Counted from the stretch's first letter, positions 46,371 through 55,942 are shown. The stretch: DNA of 64,000 nucleotides from Algibacter sp045066735 (GCF_045066735.1 NZ_JBISHH010000024.1:186001-250000), one strand, 5' to 3'. Numbers and translations are program-made. The notes: generated by a model not told the origin, from the sequence alone.

Positions 46371-47879
46371 CTATTCTATGAGTATTTTTTTAACGGATTT
46401 TCCTTGATTGGTTTCAACTTCGAAAAAATATATGCCACTTGATAAATTAGTAACATCGATTTTTGATGTTCTTACTGAATACAAATATTGGCTTTGGATA
46501 TTGTATATATTAATTTGTTTTAATTCTAAACCCTTAATTACCTTTACATTTAAAATATTTTCAACAGGATTCGGATAATAAGTAAAATAATTATTTTCTA
46601 AGCTACTATTTGATAATGTTGCGCTTAAATCAAAAACACGCACCGCTCCAGTAAGATAAATATAACTTGTATTATCCCAATAACTGTTACCTATAGCTCC
46701 TAAAGCAATTATTGAACCGTCCGAGGATAATGATACACTAATTCCAGCAAAATCTCCAGAACCTTCTCCATTTAAATCACTTCCTATTTGTGTCCAAACT
46801 CCTGTAATATTTTTATATATTCTTACCTTTCCTGAAAACTCTCCATTCTCACTATTATTTTTTGCTCCTATCGCAATTATTGAACCATCTGAGGATATAG
46901 ATATGCTTCCACCAGAAAGTTCTTCGTTATCTTTTCCATCAATATCACTTCCAATTTGTATCCAATTTCCTAACATGTTTTCATACACCCTAACATGACC
47001 ATTTTGATTTCCATTTCCATCATTATATTGTGCACCTATAGCAACTATAGAACCATCTGAGGATAACGATACGCTACTTCCAAAATTATCACCATTAGCT
47101 TCACCATTTATATCATTTCCTATTTGGGTCCAAACTCCTAATTCATTTTTAAAAATTCTAACATGTCCAGATCCTTCATTTCCAATTGCACCTATAGCAA
47201 CTATAGATCCATTTGAGGATAACGATACACTTTCTCCCGACCAATTAGATTCAGCTTCACCATCTATATCACTTCCAATTTGCGTCCAAACTCCTAATTC
47301 ATTTTTAAAAATTCTAACATGACCAGTAAAGTTTCCTTTTCCATTTCCATCATTTCCACCTGCACCTATAGCAACTATAGAGCCATCAGAAGATAAGGAT
47401 ACACTACTTCCCGACCAATCATATTCAGCTTCACCATCTATATCACTTCCAATTTGTGTCCAAACTCCTGATTCATTTTTAAAAATTCTAACATGACCAT
47501 TTTGATTTCCATTTCCATCATTATATTGTGCACCTATAGCAACTATAGAACCATCTGAGGATAACGATACACTACTTCCTGACTTATCTTGATTAGCTTC
47601 ACCATCTATATCATCTCCTAGCTGTATCCACACTCCGTTTGTATTCTCATAAACTCTAACATGCCCCGAATTAGAGCCATTACCATTATTTCTATCAGCT
47701 CCAATAGCAACGATAGAGCCATCAGAAGATAAAGATATACTCCCTCCTGAATAATCACTAATATCCTCTCCATGTATATCATCACCAATTTGAACTTGTG
47801 AAAAAGTTAATAAAGGAATTGTTAAAAAGAAAAAAATTAGGATTTTTACAATTTTGGATTTAGAATAGAATTGATTCAT
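46371..47879 (-). CDS. T9SS-secreted seven-repeat (FG-GAP/beta-propeller-like) surface protein
   Basis: 502 residues: signal peptide (LIFFFLTIPLLTFS|Q), seven tandem units of about 55 residues each beginning near SLSSDGSIVAIGA and containing GHVRIFKN and WTQIGSDIDGEA, and a C-terminal type A sorting domain (YPNPVENILNVK...GKSVKKILIE). Seven units fit a seven-bladed propeller; this is inference from repeat number. The unit DNA is also very similar, so recombination among units is likely. Ligand unknown. Confidence 0.88.
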   Translation of the reverse strand: MNQFYSKSKIVKILIFFFLTIPLLTFSQVQIGDDIHGEDISDYSGGSISLSSDGSIVAIGADRNNGNGSNSGHVRVYENTNGVWIQLGDDIDGEANQDKSGSSVSLSSDGSIVAIGAQYNDGNGNQNGHVRIFKNESGVWTQIGSDIDGEAEYDWSGSSVSLSSDGSIVAIGAGGNDGNGKGNFTGHVRIFKNELGVWTQIGSDIDGEAESNWSGESVSLSSNGSIVAIGAIGNEGSGHVRIFKNELGVWTQIGNDINGEANGDNFGSSVSLSSDGSIVAIGAQYNDGNGNQNGHVRVYENMLGNWIQIGSDIDGKDNEELSGGSISISSDGSIIAIGAKNNSENGEFSGKVRIYKNITGVWTQIGSDLNGEGSGDFAGISVSLSSDGSIIALGAIGNSYWDNTSYIYLTGAVRVFDLSATLSNSSLENNYFTYYPNPVENILNVKVIKGLELKQINIYNIQSQYLYSVRTSKIDVTNLSSGIYFFEVETNQGKSVKKILIE

Positions 47880-47976
47880 TTTATGTGATTTTAGTTAATA
47901 TATTTATAACTACCACAAAAAAGTTCTAGGGAAATATAATCAGTTGATTTATAGAAGACTAATTTAATAATAATTT

Positions 47977-48910
47977 TTACTCAATAACAATTTTTTTAGC
48001 TAATTTTCCTTGATTAGTTTCAACTTCTAAAAAATACATACCACTTGCTAAAGTACTTACATCTATTTTTAATGAATTTACAGAAAATAAATATTGACTT
48101 TGCATATTATAAACGTTAACCTATTTTAGCTCTGATCCTGAGGTTAAGTTAAGAATTAATTCGTTACTAACTGGGTTTGGGTAATATGAAAATAAATCTT
48201 GACCAAAACTTGTAGCAGCTAAAGTAGTCTCAGATAAATCATATACACGAACATGGCCAGAATTCTCTCCTCTTGCATCATTTAATGGTGCTCCAATAGC
48301 AACAATATTTCCATTTGATGATATACTAACAGAATAACCAGAACCATCATGGGAATTTTCACCATCAATATCGTCACCTATTTTTGTCCATGTACCAGAA
48401 ATATTTTGATAAAATCTAACATGTCCTGAATCTGTACCGTTACCATTATTTAAATAAGCTCCAACAGCCAAAATAGTTCCATCGCCAGATAAACTTAAGG
48501 TAATACCAGATTGATCGTTATCTCTTTCTTCAATAATATTATTACCTATTTGAGTCCAAACATCAGATTTATTTTCAAAAACAAGTACATGTCCAGAAGC
48601 CCAACCATTATCTCTATTACCATTTTCAGATAGACTAACAGATATTCCAAAATAGTACGTATTGCCATCACCATCAATATCAGAACCAATCTGTCTCCAA
48701 GTATTAGATTCATTTTTATACACACGTACTTGACCTGAATGTACATAGGATCCACTTTCGTTATCCGGTGCACCAATAGCTACAATACTACCATCGGGAG
48801 ATAAACTTATAGATTGATCATTGCCAGATTCTCCATTAATGTCGTTACCAATTTGTGCTAAAGAGAAAGAAATAAGAGGGAATAATACTAAATAAAGTAA
48901 TTTTTTTCAT
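47977..48910 (-). pseudogene. Decayed paralogue of the seven-repeat T9SS surface protein
   Basis: The start ATG (48908-48910) is followed by a run of seven A's where six would keep the frame KKLLYLVLFPLISFSLAQIG, so translation from that ATG stops after 21 codons. Four propeller-type units remain; the second lacks about nine residues including SIVAIGA. An in-frame TAG (48121-48123) stands where the paralogue has Gln (ELKQ), cutting off the sorting domain, which remains readable to the TAA at 47977-47979 (VNVYNMQSQYLFS...KIVIE). Three independent lesions make this a pseudogene or a phase-variable gene. Confidence 0.82.
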
Positions 48911-49617
48911 TTTTAATTGCATCGATTAATTAATCGTCTGCAAATAAACTTAATACTTATAATTAAACATTGATTTAAAATTTGTAATTCATTTTTGACT
49001 TTTTTAGAGTTATCCACATATATATATATATAATCAGTTTTTCTTTTAAATTTAAAAAAAATAATGATGCTTATTATAGCTTGTGAATAGCGGTATAACT
49101 TTTTGAAGGTTTATTTTGATTTGTATCTTATTGAATGTTGTTGATAACAAATGAACAGCTTTAAACATGCTAACTTATTAAATTTAAACGATTTTAAAAT
49201 TGCTATTAACAATTGTTAATAACCACTATTAACAACAATTTTTAATAAATAACGCTATTAACAAATCTAAAAACTACCATTTTTAATGCTAATAACTTAA
49301 CCAAAAATTTACATTAACTTATTTGCATGTTAACTAAATGTTACTGATTGTAAAAATTATTGGATATTCAAGGTTTTTCTTTTACAAACTAATCAACACT
49401 TATTAACAAGTAATGAATACAGTAATGCACATTAGTATTACAATTGTTAATAACCGAAACACTTTCTAAGCTTATTATTTACAAGGTATTGATTTGTAAA
49501 CTATTAATAGCTTTTAACGTAAATTTAGCATGTATACCTATAGTTAGCACATTGCAAATATATAATAGCAGTACATTATTTAGTACCTTTGTTTAAGTTT
49601 ACTTTAATATATATATA
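48911..49617. other. Candidate chromosomal replication origin (oriC)
   Basis: 707 nt without a gene, extremely AT-rich. A perfect DnaA box TTATCCACA is at 49010-49018, next to (TA)n at 49019-49032. Near-matches: TGTGAATAG 49082-49090, TGTTGATAA 49139-49147, CTATTAACA at 49203, 49226 and 49255, TGTTAATAA at 49214 and 49445, TAATCAACA 49390, TTATTAACA 49400. Boxes occur on both strands, several spaced near one or two helical turns. The parS sites lie about 28-30 kb away. dnaA is not adjacent. Confidence 0.6.
49584..49591 (+). promoter_or_regulatory. Candidate -7 element of rpiB
   Basis: TACCTTTG fits TAnnTTTG, 26 nt before the ATG at 49618. TTG at 49552-49554 is too far for a normal spacer. 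Confidence 0.45.
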
Positions 49618-50052
49618 ATGACAATCTCCATAGGAAACGATCACGCAGGAACCGAATATAAATTTGCTATTATTAAGCATTTAGAAGCAAAAGGAATCAA
49701 TATTGTTAACCACGGTACAGATGTTAACGATAGTGTAGATTATGCAGATTTTGTACATCCAGTTGCTAACGATGTTGAAAACAACACTTCAGAGTTTGGC
49801 ATTTTAATTTGCGGTAGTGCTAATGGTGTAGCCATGACGGCTAATAAGCATCAAAAAATTAGAGCTGGTTTATGTTGGAATAAAGAAATTGTACATTTAA
49901 TACGTAGCCATAATAATGCTAATATTTTATGTATTCCTGCTCGTTTTACTGCAGTTCAACAAGTTATAGAAATGGTTGATGTATTTTTAAATACAGAATT
50001 TGAAGGCGGTCGTCACCAAAACCGTATCGATAAAATTCCGGTATCTTGTTAA
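49618..50052 (+). CDS. rpiB: Ribose-5-phosphate isomerase B
   Basis: 144 residues. GNDHAGTEYK near the start and ILICGSANGVAMTANKHQKIRAG carry the phosphate site and the catalytic Cys (CGSANG). It interconverts ribose-5-phosphate and ribulose-5-phosphate. A (TA)n tract lies just before the ATG. First gene right of the candidate origin. Confidence 0.95.
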   Translation: MTISIGNDHAGTEYKFAIIKHLEAKGINIVNHGTDVNDSVDYADFVHPVANDVENNTSEFGILICGSANGVAMTANKHQKIRAGLCWNKEIVHLIRSHNNANILCIPARFTAVQQVIEMVDVFLNTEFEGGRHQNRIDKIPVSC

Positions 50053-50095
50053 TAAGTGTTTTCTTTTTAATAAAACTACAGTTGAAATAAAATAA

Positions 50096-51016
50096 ATGAG
50101 CCACAACCACGGGCATAATCATTCGGCACATCACCATCATGATATGAAGGATAAAAATCTATTGATTTCTATTCTATTAAATATTGTAATAACAGTGGCG
50201 CAGGTTATTGGTGGTTTAATTTCAGGTAGCTTATCCTTATTGAGTGATGCACTACATAATTTCAGCGATGTTATTTCGTTAGTTGTTAGTTATGTAGCCT
50301 CTAAACTATCTAAAAAGAAAGCCTCCGAACACCGCACGTTTGGTTATAAGCGAGCCGAAATTTTAGCCGCATTTATCAATGCATCTACATTAGTAATTGT
50401 TGCTTTTATTTTAATTAAGGAAGCCGTGGTGCGCTTTCAAAATCCACAAGTTATTGAGTCTAATTTAGTAATTGTTTTAGCCTTGCTAGCCATTGTTGGT
50501 AATGGGTTTAGCGTATTATTATTAAAAAAAGACGCTGGTAATAACATTAATATAAAATCGGCATATATACATTTATTAACCGATATGTTAGCTAGCGTAG
50601 CTGTGTTTATTGGCGGTATGCTCATGAAATACTACCAGCTTTTTTGGGTAGATAGTTTATTAACATTTTTAATAGCTTTGTACTTAATTTGGGTAGGTTT
50701 CGATCTTTTAAAGACCTCTACTAAAATGCTCATGCTATTTACACCCGAACATATTGATATTAATAGCTTAGTAGATGATGTTAATAAGTTCGAAAAGGTG
50801 AAATTACTTCACCACGTACATATCTGGAATTTAAGTGATAATGAGCTCCATTTAGAAGCCCATTTAGATTTAGAAGAAAATGTGTTAATAACTGAGTTCG
50901 ATGCTATTTTAAGTAAGATAGAAACGTATTTACATGAAAATCATGATATTAACCATGTTACTATTCAGCCGGAATTCGATAAAAACGATTCTAAAGACAT
51001 TATAGTTCAAGATTAA
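50096..51016 (+). CDS. Cation diffusion facilitator (CDF) metal exporter
   Basis: 306 residues with a His-rich N-terminus (MSHNHGHNHSAHHHHD), six membrane segments (about 20-215) and a cytoplasmic C-terminal metal-sensing domain (about 220-300, VKLLHHVHIWNLSDNELHLEAHL). The HxxxD/DxxxD zinc sites are visible in LLSDALHNFSDV and HLLTDMLASVAV. It exports Zn(II), Cd(II) or similar ions against protons. 43 bp past rpiB, so probably co-transcribed. Confidence 0.93.
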   Translation: MSHNHGHNHSAHHHHDMKDKNLLISILLNIVITVAQVIGGLISGSLSLLSDALHNFSDVISLVVSYVASKLSKKKASEHRTFGYKRAEILAAFINASTLVIVAFILIKEAVVRFQNPQVIESNLVIVLALLAIVGNGFSVLLLKKDAGNNINIKSAYIHLLTDMLASVAVFIGGMLMKYYQLFWVDSLLTFLIALYLIWVGFDLLKTSTKMLMLFTPEHIDINSLVDDVNKFEKVKLLHHVHIWNLSDNELHLEAHLDLEENVLITEFDAILSKIETYLHENHDINHVTIQPEFDKNDSKDIIVQD

Positions 51017-51052
51017 AATTCCAATTGTTAATAACTCCATTTACCTTAATTT

Positions 51053-51496
51053 ATGATTAATATTGAAGTAAAAACCTTCGAAGCTTTAACTAAGCAAGAA
51101 TTATATAGCCTCTTGCAATTACGAAGCGAAGTTTTTGGGGTAGAACAAGACTGTGTTTACCAAGATATTGATGGTAAAGATCAAAAAGCGCTGCATGTTT
51201 TAGGTATCAAAAATCAAAAAATTGTGGCGTACACACGTATTTTTAAACCAGGCGATTACTTCGAAGAATCGAGCATTGGTAGGGTAGTAGTGGCTAAAAA
51301 TGAAAGGCAGCATAAATATGGTTACGATATTATGCACGCTTCCGCGGAAGCGATACAGAAATACTTCAGCCAAACGGTTATAAAAATTTCGGCACAGGTA
51401 TACCTTAAAAAATTTTATAACAATTTAGGTTTTTCTGAAATTGGAAATCCTTACTTAGAAGATGATATTCCGCATATTGCCATGATAAAGCAATAA
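51053..51496 (+). CDS. GNAT acetyltransferase (ElaA-like)
   Basis: 147 residues. LYSLLQLRSEVFGVEQDCVY and DIDGKDQKALHVLG are the ElaA-type start, SSIGRVVVAKNERQHKYGYD carries the acetyl-CoA loop and FYNNLGFSE the last motif. Small-molecule or N-acetyltransferase of unknown substrate. Third gene in the run rpiB-CDF-GNAT, 36 bp after the CDF stop. Confidence 0.88.
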   Translation: MINIEVKTFEALTKQELYSLLQLRSEVFGVEQDCVYQDIDGKDQKALHVLGIKNQKIVAYTRIFKPGDYFEESSIGRVVVAKNERQHKYGYDIMHASAEAIQKYFSQTVIKISAQVYLKKFYNNLGFSEIGNPYLEDDIPHIAMIKQ

Positions 51497-51501
51497 TAAA
51501 A

Positions 51502-52908
51502 CTATCTTTTTAAAGTAAAATGGCCTTTGAGTGTTTCTTTAGTTTTTAATGTTATTACATACCAATAATCTGTAGGTGGTAATGCTTCGCCGTTAAAAGT
51601 ACCATTCCATCCTATATAATCGGTATTAAAGGCTTTTAAAAGCTTGCCTTGCCTATTAAACACATAAATAATATCAACTAAGTTTAAAGTATCGTAAATC
51701 TGCCAAAAATCGTGATTTCCATCATTATTTGGTGTAAAGTATTTCGGGATGTAAAAAGAATCGTTTAAGATAGTAACATTAAAAAACGACTCATTACTAT
51801 CGCATACCGTTTCATTAAAAATAAAGATGCTTTGGGTAGTGTTAATAACTTCGCCAGGCTGCAGCATTAAACCGTTTCCATTAGGTTCTGTAAAATAATT
51901 TCCGTTTGTAATTTCTGGTAAAGTATATCTAATACCAATATAATTATTTAAATAATCTACAGGAATACTAATACTACAATCTTCTACATCGGTAATATAA
52001 TTTGTAAAAGTATTGGGTTCCCAATGCGAATAAGTATTATCCGGATTATCCACAACTACACAATTTAAGTTGGGATTAGATTCGAAATTTAGAGTGTTTA
52101 TATTACTGTTGTTACCATTTTTAATATTCAACACACATAAATCGTTATTACTAACATCTAGTTCTACTAAATTATTATGTGCTGTTAAATCTATTTGAGC
52201 AAGTTTATTAAAACTACAATTTATGTTTCTAAGATTTTTGTTTAAAGTAAGATCGAGAGTAGTAAATTCATTAAAACTACAATTTAAAATAGTTAGAATG
52301 TTATTATCAGAAAGGTCTATGTTAATAAGTCGATTACCATTAATTAATAATGAATTCAAGTTCGTATTTTCGGAAACATTTAAATTTGAAATATTATTAT
52401 TAGCGCACGATAATATGGTTAATTTAAAGTTATTAAGCGTATCAAGATTATTTAAAAAATTAGAGTCGCAAACCAATGAAATTAAGTTAGAATTTTTACT
52501 AACATCCAGTTCTCCAAGTTCGTTATTATCACACCAAAAAATTTTTAATTTCGATAGTGAATTCACATCTAAACTGGTAATCTGGTTTTTATGGCAGTAC
52601 AATTCGGTTAAGTTTACATTAGTTGAAACTGGTAAACTCGATAAGTTATTATCGGAGCAATTAAATATCGATAACGCTGTAAAATCTTCAATTCCGGTAA
52701 GGTCTGTGATGTTTTTAGATTCAACATCTAAATTGGTAATATTGGTAATATTTGCGGTAGGAACTAAGTTATCTAGAGCCCCAGAATCTAAACCTAAATC
52801 TATTAAGGCTTGCTCGAAATTATTGTCGGGAACAAAGGTGTTTTGAGATTGTATATTATTACAAACTATGCACAGGCAAACAAATAAAAAGTAGCTTTTC
52901 CTGTTCAT
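51502..52908 (-). CDS. T9SS type-B secreted leucine-rich-repeat protein
   Basis: 468 residues: signal peptide (SYFLFVCLCIVCNNIQS|Q), then about ten short internalin-like LRRs (for example LTELYCHKNQITSLDV, LKIFWCDNNELGELDV) from about 60 to 270, a linker and a C-terminal gliding-type (CHU_C) sorting domain (FYIPKYFTPNNDGNHDFWQI...LKGHFTLKR). The LRRs suggest protein or glycan binding on the surface. Six bp downstream of the OmpA-like gene, so the pair is an operon. Confidence 0.9.
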   Translation of the reverse strand: MNRKSYFLFVCLCIVCNNIQSQNTFVPDNNFEQALIDLGLDSGALDNLVPTANITNITNLDVESKNITDLTGIEDFTALSIFNCSDNNLSSLPVSTNVNLTELYCHKNQITSLDVNSLSKLKIFWCDNNELGELDVSKNSNLISLVCDSNFLNNLDTLNNFKLTILSCANNNISNLNVSENTNLNSLLINGNRLINIDLSDNNILTILNCSFNEFTTLDLTLNKNLRNINCSFNKLAQIDLTAHNNLVELDVSNNDLCVLNIKNGNNSNINTLNFESNPNLNCVVVDNPDNTYSHWEPNTFTNYITDVEDCSISIPVDYLNNYIGIRYTLPEITNGNYFTEPNGNGLMLQPGEVINTTQSIFIFNETVCDSNESFFNVTILNDSFYIPKYFTPNNDGNHDFWQIYDTLNLVDIIYVFNRQGKLLKAFNTDYIGWNGTFNGEALPPTDYWYVITLKTKETLKGHFTLKR

Positions 52909-52914
52909 AATATT

Positions 52915-53793
52915 TTAGTTAGAATCGCCAACATGCGTAATTAAAACCTCTACACGTCTATCTAATTTTGGATCGCCACCAAGCGGAAATTTGCGGCGCA
53001 TACCCATATAGCGCATGCGTCTTTTATTTACACCTTTTTTTACAAAATAGTCGTAAACAAATTTAGCTCGCGTTTCCGATAGGTTGCGTTGTTTTGTTTT
53101 TCTATCTACAGCATCTCTAGTAAGTTGTGTGCAGCAAACATGGCCTTGTATTGTAAAGTATAGGTTTTTACGCGCTACTAATATTTTAGCAAGTGTATCT
53201 AATGTTTTTTTAGATGATGATAAAATAGTACTATATCCTGTTTTAAATAGAATATTTTCTAGAAGTATTTTATCTCCAATTTTTAGTTCACCTTGCAGTT
53301 TTTCTGGTGCTGTTTTAGGTATTTTTGGTTTTGGTGGTTCTTCAACTTCAACAATGTCTTCTATTAGAACCTCTTCTACTACCGGTGGTTTTGGGTTTAC
53401 GTTAATTTCTACTTTTCTATTTAATCCTCTAATGTTTAAAATGTTATTGTCTTCAATAATTTTTAGTAAAATTTCACCTTTACCATCAACATTGGTAATT
53501 AAATCTTCACTAATTTCATTATCAGAAAAAATAGCTTTTATAGCATTGGCGCGATCTTGAGATAGCTTTAAATTATAGCTATCCGCACCAACATCATCAC
53601 AAAATCCATAAATAGAAATAGACTCTATTTCAATGTCTTGCAAAGTAGAAATAAAAAGAAGTAACCTATTTTTTTCTGTAGAAGGTACTGTAAACTTATC
53701 AGTATCAAAATAAACATCGTGGCTCAGTTTACTTTGCGAAAAAGTAATACCAGCATTTAAAATGAAAAGTATTGATAAAACAAGTTTATGCAT
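52915..53793 (-). CDS. Protein with two OmpA-like peptidoglycan-binding domains
   Basis: 292 residues: signal peptide (LVLSILFILNAGITFS|Q), an OmpA-like domain (about 20-130: DVYFDTDKFTVPSTEKNRL, LSQDRANAIKAIF), a Pro/Val/Glu linker, and a second one (about 170-290: NILFKTGYSTILSSSKKTL, QIQGHVCC region, NLSETRAKFVYDYFVKKG, DRRVEVLI). It should tether the outer membrane to the wall. Upstream partner of the LRR type-B protein; a joint complex is inference. Confidence 0.85.
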   Translation of the reverse strand: MHKLVLSILFILNAGITFSQSKLSHDVYFDTDKFTVPSTEKNRLLLFISTLQDIEIESISIYGFCDDVGADSYNLKLSQDRANAIKAIFSDNEISEDLITNVDGKGEILLKIIEDNNILNIRGLNRKVEINVNPKPPVVEEVLIEDIVEVEEPPKPKIPKTAPEKLQGELKIGDKILLENILFKTGYSTILSSSKKTLDTLAKILVARKNLYFTIQGHVCCTQLTRDAVDRKTKQRNLSETRAKFVYDYFVKKGVNKRRMRYMGMRRKFPLGGDPKLDRRVEVLITHVGDSN

Positions 53794-53895
53794 AGTTTTA
53801 AAGGCTATTATAGCTGTAAATATACTGTTTTTGAGATTTTAACCTATATAAATGCAAACTAAGCCCGTTTTTAAGCCCAATAAACAACTGTAAAT

Positions 53896-55530
53896 CTATT
53901 TTAAATACGCCGTATATTTTGAAGGATTATTAAGAATTTCGGTTGCTTTTTTAATTCTAGCATCGTGAGTTTTGTAGTAATCAAACAAGCCTTCGCGGTA
54001 GGCATAATGTTTAACAATATCTTCTGTTAAAGATTCCATTAAAAAGGCTTTATTTTCATCTATAACATCAGATTTAGATTGTTTTAAATTTGCCAATAAA
54101 GTGTTATAATCTTTTTCAATATTATCGTTAAGCTCTTCGTTTGTTGCGGTTTCAAAAGCTTTATAAAGTGCTTTTTCAGTTTCTGTTTCAAAAGAAAAAT
54201 TGTTTGTTTTTAAATACTTTTTAAAGTCTGTAAAATCAGCATCTGTAAGTTCAAATGAATCAATATTATCAATTTTATGAGTGTAGTAATAGTTTGTAGC
54301 ATAGTTAAAAATAAGGTCATTATTAACAATTGCAGTTGCTACAGGCGATTTTTTATTTTGCCCCACTAAAACATCTGGATAAACGCCACCACCATCAAAA
54401 ACTTGACGTCCGTTTTTGGTTTTAAAGGCATTGTATTGTTCTTGTTTTACACGTACAGCTTCCCCTTTTTCATCACGATGCCAATAATCTAGCGCTTGAA
54501 TACAACGTCCAGAAGGTGTATAATATCTTGAAATAGTAATTTTAACTTGTGTACCGTATGTTAATAACTTTGGGCGTTGTACTAATCCTTTTCCAAAACT
54601 GCGAGATCCAACCACCACAGCACGATCTAAATCTTGTAAAGCACCCGAAACAATTTCACTTGCCGATGCACTTCTGCCATTTATTAAAACCACTAACGGA
54701 ATTTCTGTATCTATAGGTTCGCTTTGTGTGTAATAGGTTTTATTGTATTGTTTTACCTTAGATTTTGTAGTTACTACCAGTTGCCCTTTTGGCACAAAAA
54801 GATTAACAATTTTAATGGCTTCGTTTAATAAACCGCCTGGATTGCCACGTAAATCTAAAATTATTTTTTCGGCACCTTGGGCTTTTAAATCACGTAAAGC
54901 ATAATTGGTTTCTTTGTGTGCTTTTTTATTAAACTTACTTAAAACAATGTAACCTGTTTTTTCGTTTATCATAGAAAAATATGGTACGGCTTTTATTTCT
55001 ACTTCGGCGCGTTTTATGGTTGCTGTTTGGGTTTTTCCTTGTCGGTTATAAGTGACTTCAACTTCAGAGTTTGGTGCACCTTTTAGTAAATCTCCGGCGT
55101 AATCTTTATAGGTTTCAATTAAAACATTACCTACTTTTATAATCTCGTCTCCAGCTTTTAATCCGGCTTTATCGGCAGGATAATCTTTGTATGGTTCTAC
55201 AACAACAAGTTTATCTTTAAATGTTTTTATTCTAGCACCAATACCTGTGTAATCGCCGGTATTGTTAATTCTAGCAGCTTCTACATCTTGCTCATTCATA
55301 AAATTTGTGTACGGATCCAAACTAGCCAACATACTTTTTATAGCAATATCCATTAAGTCGCCAGGGTTGGTTTCGTCAACATAATTCATGTTAAGTTCTT
55401 TAAATAGTGTGGTAAAAATTTCTAGCTGTTTTGCAATTTCAAAAAAATCGTTTTTAAAAGCTGTAGTAGATAAAAATAGGGTACAAGCTAAAATTGGAAT
55501 TATTATTTTCTTTTTGAAGAATTGTTTCAT
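53896..55530 (-). CDS. S41 family C-terminal processing peptidase
   Basis: 544 residues: N-terminal membrane anchor, PDZ domain (about 80-160, NTGDYTGIGARIKTF), catalytic domain with GRSASASEIVSGAL (nucleophile Ser in SASASE) and SFGKGLVQ (catalytic Lys). It trims or degrades periplasmic proteins. The rnpA stop lies 11 bp before its start, so the two are co-transcribed. Confidence 0.93.
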   Translation of the reverse strand: MKQFFKKKIIIPILACTLFLSTTAFKNDFFEIAKQLEIFTTLFKELNMNYVDETNPGDLMDIAIKSMLASLDPYTNFMNEQDVEAARINNTGDYTGIGARIKTFKDKLVVVEPYKDYPADKAGLKAGDEIIKVGNVLIETYKDYAGDLLKGAPNSEVEVTYNRQGKTQTATIKRAEVEIKAVPYFSMINEKTGYIVLSKFNKKAHKETNYALRDLKAQGAEKIILDLRGNPGGLLNEAIKIVNLFVPKGQLVVTTKSKVKQYNKTYYTQSEPIDTEIPLVVLINGRSASASEIVSGALQDLDRAVVVGSRSFGKGLVQRPKLLTYGTQVKITISRYYTPSGRCIQALDYWHRDEKGEAVRVKQEQYNAFKTKNGRQVFDGGGVYPDVLVGQNKKSPVATAIVNNDLIFNYATNYYYTHKIDNIDSFELTDADFTDFKKYLKTNNFSFETETEKALYKAFETATNEELNDNIEKDYNTLLANLKQSKSDVIDENKAFLMESLTEDIVKHYAYREGLFDYYKTHDARIKKATEILNNPSKYTAYLK

Positions 55531-55541
55531 GTGATGTAATT

Positions 55542-55916
55542 TTATTCAGAAATTTTAATTGAAAACTTTTCGAAAAGCTGTTTCATTTTGGTTTCAACTT
55601 GTAAAAACGTTGGTTTTTCTTTGCCAATGTACAAAATCATAAACGCATGTTGTGCTGTTAAATTGTTAAAATACTCCGCTTTATTCAATCTATAAGCTTC
55701 GCGTAACAAGCGTTTTATGCGGTTTCTATCTGGAGCTTTTTTAAAGTTTCGTTTACTTACTGATACACCGGTTTTAGCTAAAACATCTTCATTATGAGAG
55801 GTTGGTAAATAAACCATACGAAACGGATAGGCTGAAACCGATTTTCCTTCGGTAAACAGCTTATCAATTAGCTTTCTGCTTTTTAATTTTTCTTGTTGTG
55901 GGTATGTAAAACTCAA
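55542..55916 (-). CDS. rnpA: Ribonuclease P protein component
   Basis: About 124 residues. KAPDRNRIKRLLREAYRL is the RNR motif that contacts RNase P RNA; FTEGKSVSAYPFRMVYLP is the N-terminal core. There is no ATG: the frame opens at a TTG at 55937, but that TTG is inside a TACCTTTG promoter element (55935-55942), so I prefer the next TTG at 55916 (LSFTYPQQEKL). Together with RNA it matures tRNA 5' ends. rpmH is not beside it. Confidence 0.9.
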   Translation of the reverse strand: MSFTYPQQEKLKSRKLIDKLFTEGKSVSAYPFRMVYLPTSHNEDVLAKTGVSVSKRNFKKAPDRNRIKRLLREAYRLNKAEYFNNLTAQHAFMILYIGKEKPTFLQVETKMKQLFEKFSIKISE

Positions 55917-55934
55917 TGCATTGGGATTATTGCC

Positions 55935-55942
55935 CAAAGGTA
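55935..55942 (-). promoter_or_regulatory. Candidate -7 element of the rnpA-S41 operon
   Basis: The minus strand reads TACCTTTG (TAnnTTTG). It covers the first possible TTG of rnpA, which helps choose the start at 55916. Confidence 0.5.

Noticed and set aside
46600..47760. CRISPR-like or tandem DNA repeats
   Set aside because: The repeats are in-frame protein units of about 55 codons with divergent edges and no spacer structure.
48546..48776. Separate small gene in the decayed T9SS paralogue
   Set aside because: It is an alternate frame; the true repeat sequence (RQIGSDIDGDG and so on) is in the neighbouring frame.
52223..52846. 207-codon open frame on the plus strand inside the LRR gene
   Set aside because: It is the antisense shadow of the repetitive LRR coding sequence; no signal peptide, family or start context supports it.
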